A stretch of DNA of 54,412 nt, from assembly GCF_017115085.1 (NCBI RefSeq), contig NZ_JABXKJ010000216.1, forward strand, positions 1-54,412, in the 5' to 3' direction. Of the stretch, positions 27,441-35,569 are shown one piece after another (position 1 is the first letter of the stretch; each line of letters opens with the position of its first letter). This DNA is from Nostoc sp. NMS7. GTDB taxonomy: Bacteria; Cyanobacteriota; Cyanobacteriia; Cyanobacteriales; Nostocaceae. The notes beneath the pieces were generated by a model. That model did no database searches. It was not told where the DNA came from and saw nothing but the letters and a program-made list of their open reading frames with translations. The translations under genes and the position numbers were made by a program.

Positions 27441-29270
27441 CTACTCCCTTGTTTTTGCCGTTATTGATGGTTTGCTGTACTTCGCCACCATGCTGGCTAA
27501 AAGTGTTGAATCAATCGGTTTAGAAATATAGTCATTTACTCCAGCTGCTAGACAAATTTCGCGATCGCCTTTCATCGCCATTGCTGTTTGGATAATTATC
27601 GGAATCTTCCCATATTGCTGATTTTGTCGCAGTTGTTGCACCAAGTTAAGACCATTTCCATCTGCCAGGTAGACATCCATTAAAATCAAGGCTGGATCTA
27701 ATTGTGTTAGAGTTTGCCACATCTCAGTAGCATTCTTAACCCAAGTCACCTGATATCCCAATTCACGTAGATAGATTTGCATCAAATGAGCGTTGGGAAA
27801 GTCATTTTCTACCAGCAAAATATCTACACAGGAACTAGGGGTAAAAGCCAGACCAGATGAGGAAAATTTTGCTTTCTCTACTTCCTCATCTCCTCCCACT
27901 CCCGCATCTTGCTTAAGGGGAAGTACGAGGGTAAAACGGCAGCCGTGATCTATTTCCGATTCCACTTTCACAAAACCACCGTGAAGTTGGGCGAGTTTCC
28001 GAGTCACTGCTAAACCCAAACCAGTACCTTCAACACCAGCTATAGCCTTGGGTATTTGGAAATAGGGTTGAAACAATTGAGCTTGGTCTTCTTCGGAAAT
28101 GCCAGTGCCAGTATCCCAAACTGTAAAATGCACAAATACACCTTTGGGAGCAACCTCTAAGCCAACACTTCCTTTACTGGTAAACTTTAGGGCGTTGAAG
28201 AGTAAATTCAACAACATTTGCTTGAGTCGTAAGGGATCGGCTACTAGGGTTGTAATATCAGGCTCAATTTTTAGGTACAGTTTCAAACCCTTATTAACAG
28301 CTTTCTCTCTCACCAGCATCAAAACATTCTTACACAGCAGTTCCACTTCTACTGTTTCCCAGTGTAAATCCAGCTGATTTGCTTCAATTTTAGAGAGATC
28401 CAAAATATCATTAATTAAAGCTAGTAAGTGCTTGCCGCTAGATTGAATGATATTTAAATACTCTTGCTGGCGTTCTCTACTTAGTTCGTACCCTGGCGTT
28501 AAAAGCAGGTCGCTAGACAGGATTATAGAACTAAGGGGTGTGCGAATTTCGTGACTGGTATTTGCCAGAAACTGATTTTTAAGTTGATTGGTATACTCCA
28601 ATTCTTGATTAGAGCTACTTAACTGTTCATACCGTTGCTGCGAAGATAGGATGTGCCTAAGTTGTAGCAAGGCTGTCGTACACTGCTTGGCAGACCTTGC
28701 CATCAATTCTGATCTGAGTTGAGCCTGTGATTCTATCAGCGACTCCCGATCAGAGATCAGGGGCGCTGCGGCGATAATTAGCCAGCCCATGACACTCCCA
28801 GAATCATCAGCTAAGGGCCAAGCGCCCGGTGGTTGTTGATTCTCAAGGTGCTGCAAATCTTCGACTTTTATAACCTCTTGCAATGTCAACAGCAGCTTTT
28901 TTTCTGCTGTCAGCACTTTTAGAAATGAGTTTGCGGATGGAAAACGAGAAACATAGCAAATTGTGGCTACAGTTTCTTGTGGTTGAAACAGAGCGATGCC
29001 TACAGTACAATCTGTCAACGCCAGATTACTGTTGTGAACAGCACTGTTAATTTCGTTAACCACAGTTTGGAAAACTTCCGCTTGTGCGGCTTCTGCCTGT
29101 GAGACAGTGTTACAAGCAAAAAGCAGGCAATTAAGGCGACTTTGCAACTGGTTCAAGCTGCTCTCTAGCCACAGCTGTGTGCGAAGTTGCTGAATTGTTG
29201 TCAAAACTTTTGGTGTTGCATCTGTCTGTGAGTTCTGGTCTGGTAAGCTTGAATACTGTTGCATGATCAA
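27441..29270 (-). CDS. Hybrid sensor histidine kinase with C-terminal receiver
   Basis: Order in 609 residues: an N-terminal sensing region, GAF-like (about 50-190); a coiled coil; a HisKA domain with His240 in ANTSHEIRTPL; an ATPase domain with LLFNALKFT, DTGTGIS and GTGLGLAVTRK; and a receiver with Asp532 in LILMDVYL, QTAMAM and DYISKPID. The receiver acidic pocket reads LLVENDFPN, so the second acidic residue is Asn (E-N-D in place of the usual E-D-N), which may weaken metal binding. No membrane helix. It is divergent from the LivH permease, with a 220-base shared promoter region holding three direct repeats. Confidence 0.93.
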   Translation of the reverse strand: MIMQQYSSLPDQNSQTDATPKVLTTIQQLRTQLWLESSLNQLQSRLNCLLFACNTVSQAEAAQAEVFQTVVNEINSAVHNSNLALTDCTVGIALFQPQETVATICYVSRFPSANSFLKVLTAEKKLLLTLQEVIKVEDLQHLENQQPPGAWPLADDSGSVMGWLIIAAAPLISDRESLIESQAQLRSELMARSAKQCTTALLQLRHILSSQQRYEQLSSSNQELEYTNQLKNQFLANTSHEIRTPLSSIILSSDLLLTPGYELSRERQQEYLNIIQSSGKHLLALINDILDLSKIEANQLDLHWETVEVELLCKNVLMLVREKAVNKGLKLYLKIEPDITTLVADPLRLKQMLLNLLFNALKFTSKGSVGLEVAPKGVFVHFTVWDTGTGISEEDQAQLFQPYFQIPKAIAGVEGTGLGLAVTRKLAQLHGGFVKVESEIDHGCRFTLVLPLKQDAGVGGDEEVEKAKFSSSGLAFTPSSCVDILLVENDFPNAHLMQIYLRELGYQVTWVKNATEMWQTLTQLDPALILMDVYLADGNGLNLVQQLRQNQQYGKIPIIIQTAMAMKGDREICLAAGVNDYISKPIDSTLLASMVAKYSKPSITAKTRE

Positions 29271-29350
29271 CTAGACCGGTGAACAAGTTTAGCTTCACAT
29301 AAAAATCCGAATAGGATTCTATGTATATAAGCGGACAATGATTTATTTAT

Positions 29351-29408
29351 TTATAACTCATAATTTTTATTTATAAAGCATAATTTATGTTGTTATGAAC
29401 CATAACTT
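29351..29408 (+). promoter_or_regulatory. Three imperfect direct repeats between divergent genes
   Basis: TTATAACTCATAATTT (29351), TTATAAAGCATAATTT (29371) and TTATGAACCATAACTT (29393) are repeats of one 16-base pattern, 20 and 22 bases apart. They lie in the intergenic space between the hybrid kinase and the LivH-type permease, about 80 bases before each start. The helical spacing suggests cooperative regulator binding, but AT-rich chance similarity is possible. Confidence 0.4.
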
Positions 29409-29490
29409 ATGATGTCAAGTTTAGCAGCTAGACCAAAAAAATTATTGTATGAACCACTAACCTAAAATTTTTTAAAGCAACTTAAGACTT

Positions 29491-30357
29491 ATGGATGCAC
29501 AATTTGCTCAACTAATCGTTAATGGGATTGCAGTGGGGAGCATTATTGCTCTAGCCGCAGTCGGACTCACTCTTACATACGGAATTTTACGGCTATCTAA
29601 CTTTGCTCATGGTGACTTTTTAACTTTAGGAGCCTATTTGACGTGGCTGATAAACTCTATTGGAGTCAATATTTGGCTGTCGATGATCCTGGCGACGGTG
29701 GGAACAGTAGCAGCAATGCTGTTATCAGAAAAGTTACTCTGGTCAAAAATGCGCTCTATCCGTGCTACTTCCACGACGCTGATTATTATTTCTATCGGAC
29801 TTGCCTTATTTCTCCGCAATGGGATTATTTTTATCTGGGGTGGCAAGAACCAAAATTATAATTTACCTGTTACTCCAGCTTTAGATATTTTGGGTTTAAA
29901 GGTGCCGCAAAATCAATTATTAGTATTAGGGCTGGCAGTGCTAGCAATTTTGGCGCTGCATTACCTGCTGCAAAATACCAAAATTGGTAAGGCGATGCGA
30001 GCAGTTGCTGACGATCTGGACTTAGCCAGGATTTCCGGTATCAATGTTGACCGAGTAATTTTCTGGACTTGGCTAATTGCTGGCACTCTTACGTCATTGG
30101 GCGGCAGTATGTATGGGTTAATTACAGCTGTGCGCCCGAATATGGGATGGTTCTTAATTTTACCATTATTTGCCTCAGTAATACTTGGTGGGATTGGCAA
30201 CCCTTATGGTGCGATCGCGGCAGCTTTGATTATTGGCATCGTCCAAGAAATCAGCACTCCTTGGCTGGGTTCCCAGTATAAACAAGGTGTAGCACTGTTG
30301 ATCATGATTTTGGTGCTGCTCATTCGTCCCAAAGGTTTATTCAAAGGGACGATTTGA
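29491..30357 (+). CDS. LivH-type amino-acid ABC transporter permease (NatD-like)
   Basis: The 288-residue protein has about eight membrane helices and the LivH signature GLTLTYGILRLSNFAHGDF near residues 26-44, EAA-like loop IGKAMRAVADDLDLARISGI, and LPLFASVILGGIGNPYGA. Members form the channel of branched-chain or neutral amino-acid importers; in cyanobacteria the NatABCDE system contains such a subunit (NatD). No ATPase, binding-protein or LivM gene is next to it; cyanobacterial nat genes are often scattered. The assignment to natD is from memory of length and type, not alignment. Confidence 0.9.
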   Translation: MDAQFAQLIVNGIAVGSIIALAAVGLTLTYGILRLSNFAHGDFLTLGAYLTWLINSIGVNIWLSMILATVGTVAAMLLSEKLLWSKMRSIRATSTTLIIISIGLALFLRNGIIFIWGGKNQNYNLPVTPALDILGLKVPQNQLLVLGLAVLAILALHYLLQNTKIGKAMRAVADDLDLARISGINVDRVIFWTWLIAGTLTSLGGSMYGLITAVRPNMGWFLILPLFASVILGGIGNPYGAIAAALIIGIVQEISTPWLGSQYKQGVALLIMILVLLIRPKGLFKGTI

Positions 30358-30378
30358 GCAGCACCACTCCACTTCTAA

Positions 30379-30516
30379 CTATTGAATAACGTGGAAATAG
30401 TAGGCTGCAACTAGGAAGTTGATAGCCAACAAGAACAGTGCCCAGCCCGCGCGAAAGGCGTAGGGAGGTTTAGCTCCACTATCGGCAACTGGGGAATTCT
30501 TAGCTTTAGCAGTCAT
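30379..30516 (-). CDS. psaX: Photosystem I subunit PsaX
   Basis: A 45-residue gene. The product starts MTAKAKNSPVADSGAK and then PPYAFRAGWALFLLAINFLV, AAYYFHVIQ. The single membrane helix and the pattern YxFRxxWAxxLLAINFLVAAYYF are those of PsaX, the peripheral small subunit of trimeric or tetrameric photosystem I in thermophilic and heterocystous cyanobacteria, which helps hold a chlorophyll at the edge of the core. AGGAG lies nine bases before the ATG. It is in the 272-base gap between the convergent LivH gene and lipA, the same strand as lipA. Confidence 0.9.
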   Translation of the reverse strand: MTAKAKNSPVADSGAKPPYAFRAGWALFLLAINFLVAAYYFHVIQ

Positions 30517-30629
30517 AATCCAATTCTCCTAATGTCAAGACTTTTTAAGAAATACCAAACTGGCGTACCAAATACTCAAATTCTTTAAGAATATTTGTGT
30601 GAACTTGGGCATTGGGCATTAGGCATGGG

Positions 30630-31577
30630 TTATTCCCCTTGTCTCCCTTGTCTCCCTTGTCCCCCCACTCCCTCCTCTCCAGCATGATAAGAACTGCGAA
30701 CCAGAGGCCCAGAACGGACATGGTTGAATCCCATTTCCCATGCTAAGGAGCCGAGTTGCTCAAATTCCTCTGGAGTCCAATATTTTTGGACTGGCAGATG
30801 TTCTAAAGATGGGCGCATATACTGCCCGATAGTCAAGCGATCGCACTCCACAGCCCTTAGATCAGCCATTGCTTCAACGATTTCATCAAGTGTTTCTCCG
30901 TGTCCCAGCATCAAACCTGATTTGGTGGGAACCGTCGGATCAATTTCTTTGACCATCGCCAGCACCAAGAGCGAGCGATCGTACTTCGCTCCCCGGCGCA
31001 CTGGCCCAGTTAACCGTTGCACTGTCTCGATATTGTGATTGAAACAAGCTGGTTTAGCTTTGACAATCATGGCTATCCGTTGGCGTTGACCTGACTCTCC
31101 AACACCAGCACCACCCCAAAAATCTGGGGTCAGCACTTCAATTTGAGTCTCTGGGTTCAACTGGCGGATAGTCGCGATCGTCTTCACAAAGTGCGCTGCA
31201 CCCTGATCTGGCAAGTCATCACGGGCTACAGAAGTTAGCACTACATAACGCAATCCCAAAAGCTGTATCGCCTGTGCTACCTTTTCGGGTTCCTCTAAAT
31301 CAAGAGGCATTGGTGCATGACCTTTATCTACTTGACAGAAAGCACAAGAGCGTGTGCAAGTAGGTCCCATTAATAAGAAAGTTGCAGTTTTTTGGGCGTA
31401 GCACTCTCCCCGGTTGGGACAGCGCCCTTCTTCGCAAATCGTATGAATTTGGCGCTGCTTAATAATCCGTTGTACGGTAGAGATTTCACTGGCTTTGCCA
31501 ATCGGGCGACGTAACCAGCTAGGCATTGCCATAATTTCAGACTTTAGTTCGGCTTGTTGTGACGAAATCATAGACAT
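30630..31577 (-). CDS. lipA: Lipoyl synthase
   Basis: Radical-SAM enzyme of 315 residues inserting two sulfurs into octanoyl-carrier proteins. The auxiliary cluster cysteines are in CEEGRCPNRGEC, the radical-SAM cluster in CTRSCAFC, and the conserved VRSSYHA comes near the end. After YHA the protein runs 15 more residues, EEGVGGQGRQGRQGE, encoded by the tandem sequence CTCCCTTGTCTCCCTTGTC, so the natural end may have been extended by a repeat. Cyanobacteria commonly carry two lipA genes; this could be either. Start at 31577, with a second ATG two codons later. It lies upstream of psaX on the same strand. Confidence 0.93.
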   Translation of the reverse strand: MSMISSQQAELKSEIMAMPSWLRRPIGKASEISTVQRIIKQRQIHTICEEGRCPNRGECYAQKTATFLLMGPTCTRSCAFCQVDKGHAPMPLDLEEPEKVAQAIQLLGLRYVVLTSVARDDLPDQGAAHFVKTIATIRQLNPETQIEVLTPDFWGGAGVGESGQRQRIAMIVKAKPACFNHNIETVQRLTGPVRRGAKYDRSLLVLAMVKEIDPTVPTKSGLMLGHGETLDEIVEAMADLRAVECDRLTIGQYMRPSLEHLPVQKYWTPEEFEQLGSLAWEMGFNHVRSGPLVRSSYHAGEEGVGGQGRQGRQGE

Positions 31578-31896
31578 CCAAGCAAGATACGGTTATAGAG
31601 TAGTGGTCTGTCAATAAACAAATGATAGATAAGAATAGACACAGGGAGCGGCAACGCTTTTAATCAAGTCACCATCTCCGTTATGCCCTAGTTCAAGGCT
31701 AAAGCCTTAAATATCACCATGACACAAATTGAAAAGAGCGCCAGCAAAAGTTTTGTAAAATACCTCTAGCAATGTCATTTATACCGAAATATACTATCCC
31801 CCAATTTAGAGAAATTTTGTATATAGTGGGAGAATTCTCAAGGACAATCCGCAAAGTCGCTATTTACACTTAAAGTTTCTATTAGAGAAAAGAGTC
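31578..31896. other. Divergent intergenic region, no gene
   Basis: The region separates lipA and the response-regulator gene, which diverge, so both promoters should lie here. One small hairpin, AAGGC-TAAA-GCCTT (near 31698), is visible. No open frame of note. Confidence 0.5.
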
Positions 31897-32568
31897 GTGG
31901 CAAGCAACAAAATTTTAGTTATCGATGACACTACAGTTGTCAGGGTAAAAGTACGAGAAATGTTGCCTCCGGGCAATTTTGAGGTACTGGAAGCAAAAGA
32001 CGGTCTGGAAGGACTAAATTTCATCCTTCAGGAAAAACTCAGCCTAATTATGCTGGATTTCCTGTTGCCTAAAATGAGTGGCTGGGAGGTTTTCCAGCAA
32101 GTTCAAGCCAACCCAGAGTTAAGGAAAATTCCTTTGGTGCTGATGTCTGGTCGCAAGGAAGAAGTGACCGAGAAAATCACAGAACCATTTGAATATTTTG
32201 AATTTCTGGGCAAGCCTTTTGATCAGAAGCAACTAATTAGCGCAATTAAGTTAGCTATGACCAAGGCGAAACTGCCACGCCCAGAACTAGTTTCAGTAGG
32301 AGCAGTGGCTGCTGTCAAAAATAGCACGATTACAATCTCTGGTAGTGCAAATGCAGCGATGCCTACGGCGGCAAGCAACGCAACTCCTAGTGCTGCAAAT
32401 GCGGCGATGCCTACGGCGGCAAGCAACGCAACTCCTAGTGCCGGAGGAGCCTCCAACGCCGAAATTAATGCGTTGAACGAGAAAATGGTCAAAATGCAAG
32501 CAGAAATTGATGGCTTGAAGAAACAACTAACTCAGGTTGTGACTTTTATTAAACAAAAAATTAAGTAG
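31897..32568 (+). CDS. Response regulator with repeat linker and C-terminal coiled coil
   Basis: The protein has 223 residues. The receiver (about 4-125) has VIDDTTVVR, phospho-acceptor Asp54 in LIMLDFLLPKMSG, VLMSGRKE and the Lys in LGKPFDQ, so it should be phosphorylatable. A linker follows with two copies of ANAAMPTAASNATPSA coded by a 48-bp tandem duplication (32347-32394 and 32395-32442), then a coiled coil INALNEKMVKMQAEIDGLKK. No DNA-binding or enzymatic output is seen; it may act by protein contact, as PatA- or CheY-like regulators do. The start is GTG 31897 after AGAGAAAAGAG. The kinase partner is not obvious. Confidence 0.88.
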   Translation: MASNKILVIDDTTVVRVKVREMLPPGNFEVLEAKDGLEGLNFILQEKLSLIMLDFLLPKMSGWEVFQQVQANPELRKIPLVLMSGRKEEVTEKITEPFEYFEFLGKPFDQKQLISAIKLAMTKAKLPRPELVSVGAVAAVKNSTITISGSANAAMPTAASNATPSAANAAMPTAASNATPSAGGASNAEINALNEKMVKMQAEIDGLKKQLTQVVTFIKQKIK

Positions 32569-32958
32569 TATTTGTACTCATTATTATTATCGCAGCCGAA
32601 AATACCCCGTCTTTAATAACGGGTGTCCGATTAAAAGCGGGTAAAAATAATTAGTTCAAAAACACTTATGTTGACAAATCATCGTTAACATCAAAAGCCG
32701 GAAAAAATAACTAGCACACCACTGCGTAAATCCAGCTACCATCTCAATTAACCAGATAAGTTGCTCTCAGCCCCTTGTTAAAAGTAGGCAAACTTCGGCC
32801 ACAGTTTACTAGCGATAATCTGCACCTCTATAATTTTTGAATTTTGAATTTCAAATTCCCCATACTTCTACGGTGAAGCAAGCTAGGCATAGCGTATTTA
32901 TAAAAGAAGGGGTTGAACTCAGTTGTTAGTCTAGCAAAGCAGCCCTAGATCCACTAAA
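32569..32958 (+). other. Gene-free stretch ending in a strong terminator (possible non-coding RNA)
   Basis: There are 390 bases between the response-regulator stop and a strong terminator, without an open frame of note. Two similar segments, AAAAGCGGGTAAAAATAATT (32633) and AAAAGCCGGAAAAAATAACT (32692), repeat at about 59 bases. Either a long 3' untranslated region or a small RNA ending at the terminator would explain the layout; no promoter was identified. Confidence 0.3.
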
Positions 32959-33007
32959 CCTGCCGTTTTCCTTTGCTCTTAAGCAAAGGAAAACGGCAGG
33001 CTTTTTT
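32959..33007 (+). terminator. Strong intrinsic terminator, 19-bp perfect stem
   Basis: CCTGCCGTTTTCCTTTGCT, loop CTTA, then the exact reverse complement and CTTTTTT. It faces the + strand. The nearest upstream gene on that strand ends 391 bases before it. Confidence 0.92.
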
Positions 33008-33319
33008 GTTATTTAGTCTGCTACAAAATCTACGTCAAAACTTGATAGCTAGTCCACAAATCGAAAGCAGCAAAAGCAAATATTTATCAGAGAAATTTGG
33101 TAGCAATATCCTTAGAAACCTTATGCCCTTATACCAATAGGACTTACGCAAAATATCTCTCAAACACTGATTTCTCTGTGTCCTGTGCGTCTGGAAGACT
33201 AATAATAATACCATTTCACACAAACGCTGATACATATAGATTTCTCGTAGAGGCACAGTAATGCTCATTGGTGTCAACTTAACGTAGAAGTTAGGCAAGG
33301 CATGCTTTCGAGGTTTGAC

Positions 33320-33357
33320 CCTCACCCCCAGCCCCTCTCCCAATTTTGGGAGAGGAG
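33320..33357 (+). repeat. Dispersed CTCACCC hairpin, copy 3, with adjoining inverted repeat
   Basis: CCTCACCCCCAGCCCCTCTC, then CCAATTTTGGGAGAGG, folds as a hairpin. It is followed near 33380-33400 by GAATCCCAAGTCGGGATTC and TTAGGGGATGAGGG. This block directly abuts the broken end of the terpene-synthase remnant. The frame 33035-33343 on the minus strand is made of such repeats and is not called. 33008-33300 shows no gene. Confidence 0.6.
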
Positions 33358-33400
33358 AGCAAATTCTCTAGTTCCTCGAATCCCAAGTCGGGATTCGGGG

Positions 33401-33720
33401 TTAGGGGATGAGGGCAAGGTGACAAACCTTTATTATTTTAGGTTGCTTTTTTAACTCTGATAGATCACATTGATCATCCCAAATAAACACCCAACTCAGC
33501 CAGTCATCTGCAATCTTCGCTCTTCAATATTGCTATATGGATAAGCAGATGCAGCTAAGAAAAAGAATTTAGACTTGCAAAAACGTTTATAAGTTGATTC
33601 CTCAGCCAGGAGATTGAAGCGAAGCACCCATTCAAGAGCATACTCTTCTAAAATATCAATATACTTATTGATCTGGGATGGAAATGGACAGTATAAATCA
33701 GGGTAAAGTAATTGCTTCAC
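33401..33720 (-). pseudogene. Frameshifted, truncated class I terpene synthase
   Basis: From ATG 33720 the product starts LLYPDLYCPFPSQINKYIDI and has YALEWVLRFNLLAEESTYKR, matching the N-terminal domain of bacterial sesquiterpene synthases. After NIEE the frame runs to a stop at 33496. If one base is added (CGAAG taken as CTGAAG), the reading goes on as LKIADDWLSWVFIWDDQCDL, which holds the metal-binding aspartate-rich motif DDQCD, and then SELKKQP before a stop at 33401, where repeats begin. About two thirds of the enzyme, including the NSE motif, is missing. The N-terminal part is so well kept that the decay must be recent. Confidence 0.8.
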
Positions 33721-34411
33721 AAAAAATGTATTAGTTTAAAGTACTGATAAAGATGAATCACAGTAGAACAAAGACAATAGATCAAGAGATTTATTAAGAG
33801 TCTTTGACAAAAGTTTTTGAAAAATTCACAATAATCCCACGTTTTCTGAATTGTGTGTAAATCGTATTTACACCACTATCAGTAGTATGTAAACGTATAT
33901 GAGTATTTTCAAATCTATCTAACTATTGTTCAATATTTTTTAATAAAAATAACTACCTCTGTGTCTGTTCATCATAAATGCTGTTGAGGAACTGAAAAAT
34001 TTAAATTACGGTATTAACAATATTGTTCTGGTTAGCGCTACTTTTATAAAAAGACAAGGGTAATAATGACTAATTTCAGAGCGATCGCCTTCAGAAAGCG
34101 GATGTTCAACTTTAGTGAAAGTGAAGATTGGTGGTTAATTTCCATCCTGTAGCGATCGCACCCGTGGTCCCATAAAGCAATTTATTGTGAGAATGTTGCT
34201 GTTGTCAGAGTTTTTGGGAACTATAGGATTGTCAGACTAGAAAGAAAGTCAGTCAGTCTACCAATAAAATAGAGGAGACTTAACTGCGATCGCAGGGCAA
34301 TAGTCAACAACTAATAAGGAGTAAAATTAATTTAAATACATGAAGTTTATTATCAAGCTTCCCATTTAAGAATCATAGCAAGTCGCGTTCATCAACATAA
34401 CAGGTAAATTT
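33721..34411. other. Intergenic stretch of 690 bases, no gene
   Basis: No credible gene. A perfect hairpin GTGTAAAT-CGT-ATTTACAC lies at 33855-33873 and might be an operator or an ORF-less repeat. Two HIP1-like sites occur near 34082 and 34154. The promoter of the FIST operon must be within the last few hundred bases; no clear box was identified. The ribosome site of the next gene is weak. Confidence 0.5.
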
Positions 34412-35563
34412 ATGTTCAAGGCAGTAGTCGGTCACAGTAACGATCCAGATTCTCCATCAGCAGTTGAAGAAGTTCTTCAGCAATGCGCCAGTTCTCTTGC
34501 AGGAGATATACCAAAAGCTGGGATTCTTTTTGCTGCAATTGACTTTGAACATTCTCTCATTTTGCAGCAAATTCATCAGGCTTTTCCGGGGATTCAATTG
34601 ATTGGTGGAACAACAGATGGAGAAATTTCTTCAGTCTTAGAATTTCAGCAGGACTCAATCACCTTGATGTTGTTTTGCTCAGACGAAGTTGAAATTCATG
34701 CAGGAGTTGGACGCAAAGTTTCAGGTGATCCAATTACAGCAACTAAACAAGCTGTAGAGCAAGCCAAAGCAAAAAGTATCGTAACCCCAAGGCTATGCTT
34801 AACTCATCCAGAGAGTCTCACAACTAGTGGTGTGGCTATATTGAATGGTTTAAAACTAGCTCTTGGGCAAAATGTGCAGATATTCGGTGGTTTAGCAGGT
34901 GATCAGTCAAGATATCAAAATACATATCAATTTTTTCAAACAGAAGTATTAAGTGATTCTGTACCAATTCTGCTTTTTTCCGGCACAATATTGTTTTCTC
35001 ACGGTGTTGCAAATGGTTGGCATCCTATCGGTCAAAGAAGCAAAGTGACTAAGGTAGATCAGAACATAGTCTATGAAATAGATGGTAAGCCAGCTTTAGA
35101 TTTTTATCATCATTATCTAGCTTTGTTTTCTCCTTCAATGGAATATCCATTAGCAGTGTTTGATCAGAATGGAGAAAATTTTTATATAAGAGCACCTATT
35201 GCTTATAATCAGGAATCTGGTAGCATAACCTTTTTTGGAGATATTCCTGATCAAGCAATTATTCAAATTTCAGAAACAAGTTATGAAGATATTCTGGCAG
35301 CATCCAAAGCTTCATTCATGAATGCCTTAGATAGTTATCCAGGTAAAGAACCAAGTAGTGTTTTATTTTTTTCATGTGTAGCTCGTCGGCAAATACTTGG
35401 TACGAGAGCAAAACAAGAGTACCAGAATACGAAACTTTGTCTGACTGACTATTTACCTGCTTGTGGATTTTATTCTTATGGAGAGATTGCTCCTATAGAT
35501 AGAATTAGCGAGACGCAATTCCATAATGAAACTTTTGTAACTTTAATTTTGGGAACTCGGTAA
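34412..35563 (+). CDS. FIST-domain sensory protein
   Basis: The 383-residue protein matches the FIST_N plus FIST_C arrangement: LFAAIDFEHSLILQQIHQAF, LIGGTTDGEISS near residue 70, QIFGGLAGDQ in the middle, GTRAKQEYQ and CGFYSYGEIAPI near the end. FIST domains are thought to bind small ligands such as amino acids and feed a histidine kinase. No membrane segment. Its stop is six bases before the start of the kinase gene at 35570, so the two are very likely co-translated, making FIST the probable input of that kinase. Confidence 0.9.
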   Translation: MFKAVVGHSNDPDSPSAVEEVLQQCASSLAGDIPKAGILFAAIDFEHSLILQQIHQAFPGIQLIGGTTDGEISSVLEFQQDSITLMLFCSDEVEIHAGVGRKVSGDPITATKQAVEQAKAKSIVTPRLCLTHPESLTTSGVAILNGLKLALGQNVQIFGGLAGDQSRYQNTYQFFQTEVLSDSVPILLFSGTILFSHGVANGWHPIGQRSKVTKVDQNIVYEIDGKPALDFYHHYLALFSPSMEYPLAVFDQNGENFYIRAPIAYNQESGSITFFGDIPDQAIIQISETSYEDILAASKASFMNALDSYPGKEPSSVLFFSCVARRQILGTRAKQEYQNTKLCLTDYLPACGFYSYGEIAPIDRISETQFHNETFVTLILGTR

Positions 35564-35569
35564 AAGCTG

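Noticed and set aside
33035..33343. 102-codon open frame, minus strand
   Set aside because: Consists of dispersed repeats such as GGACTTACGCAA-like and CTCACCC hairpin sequences; no domain.
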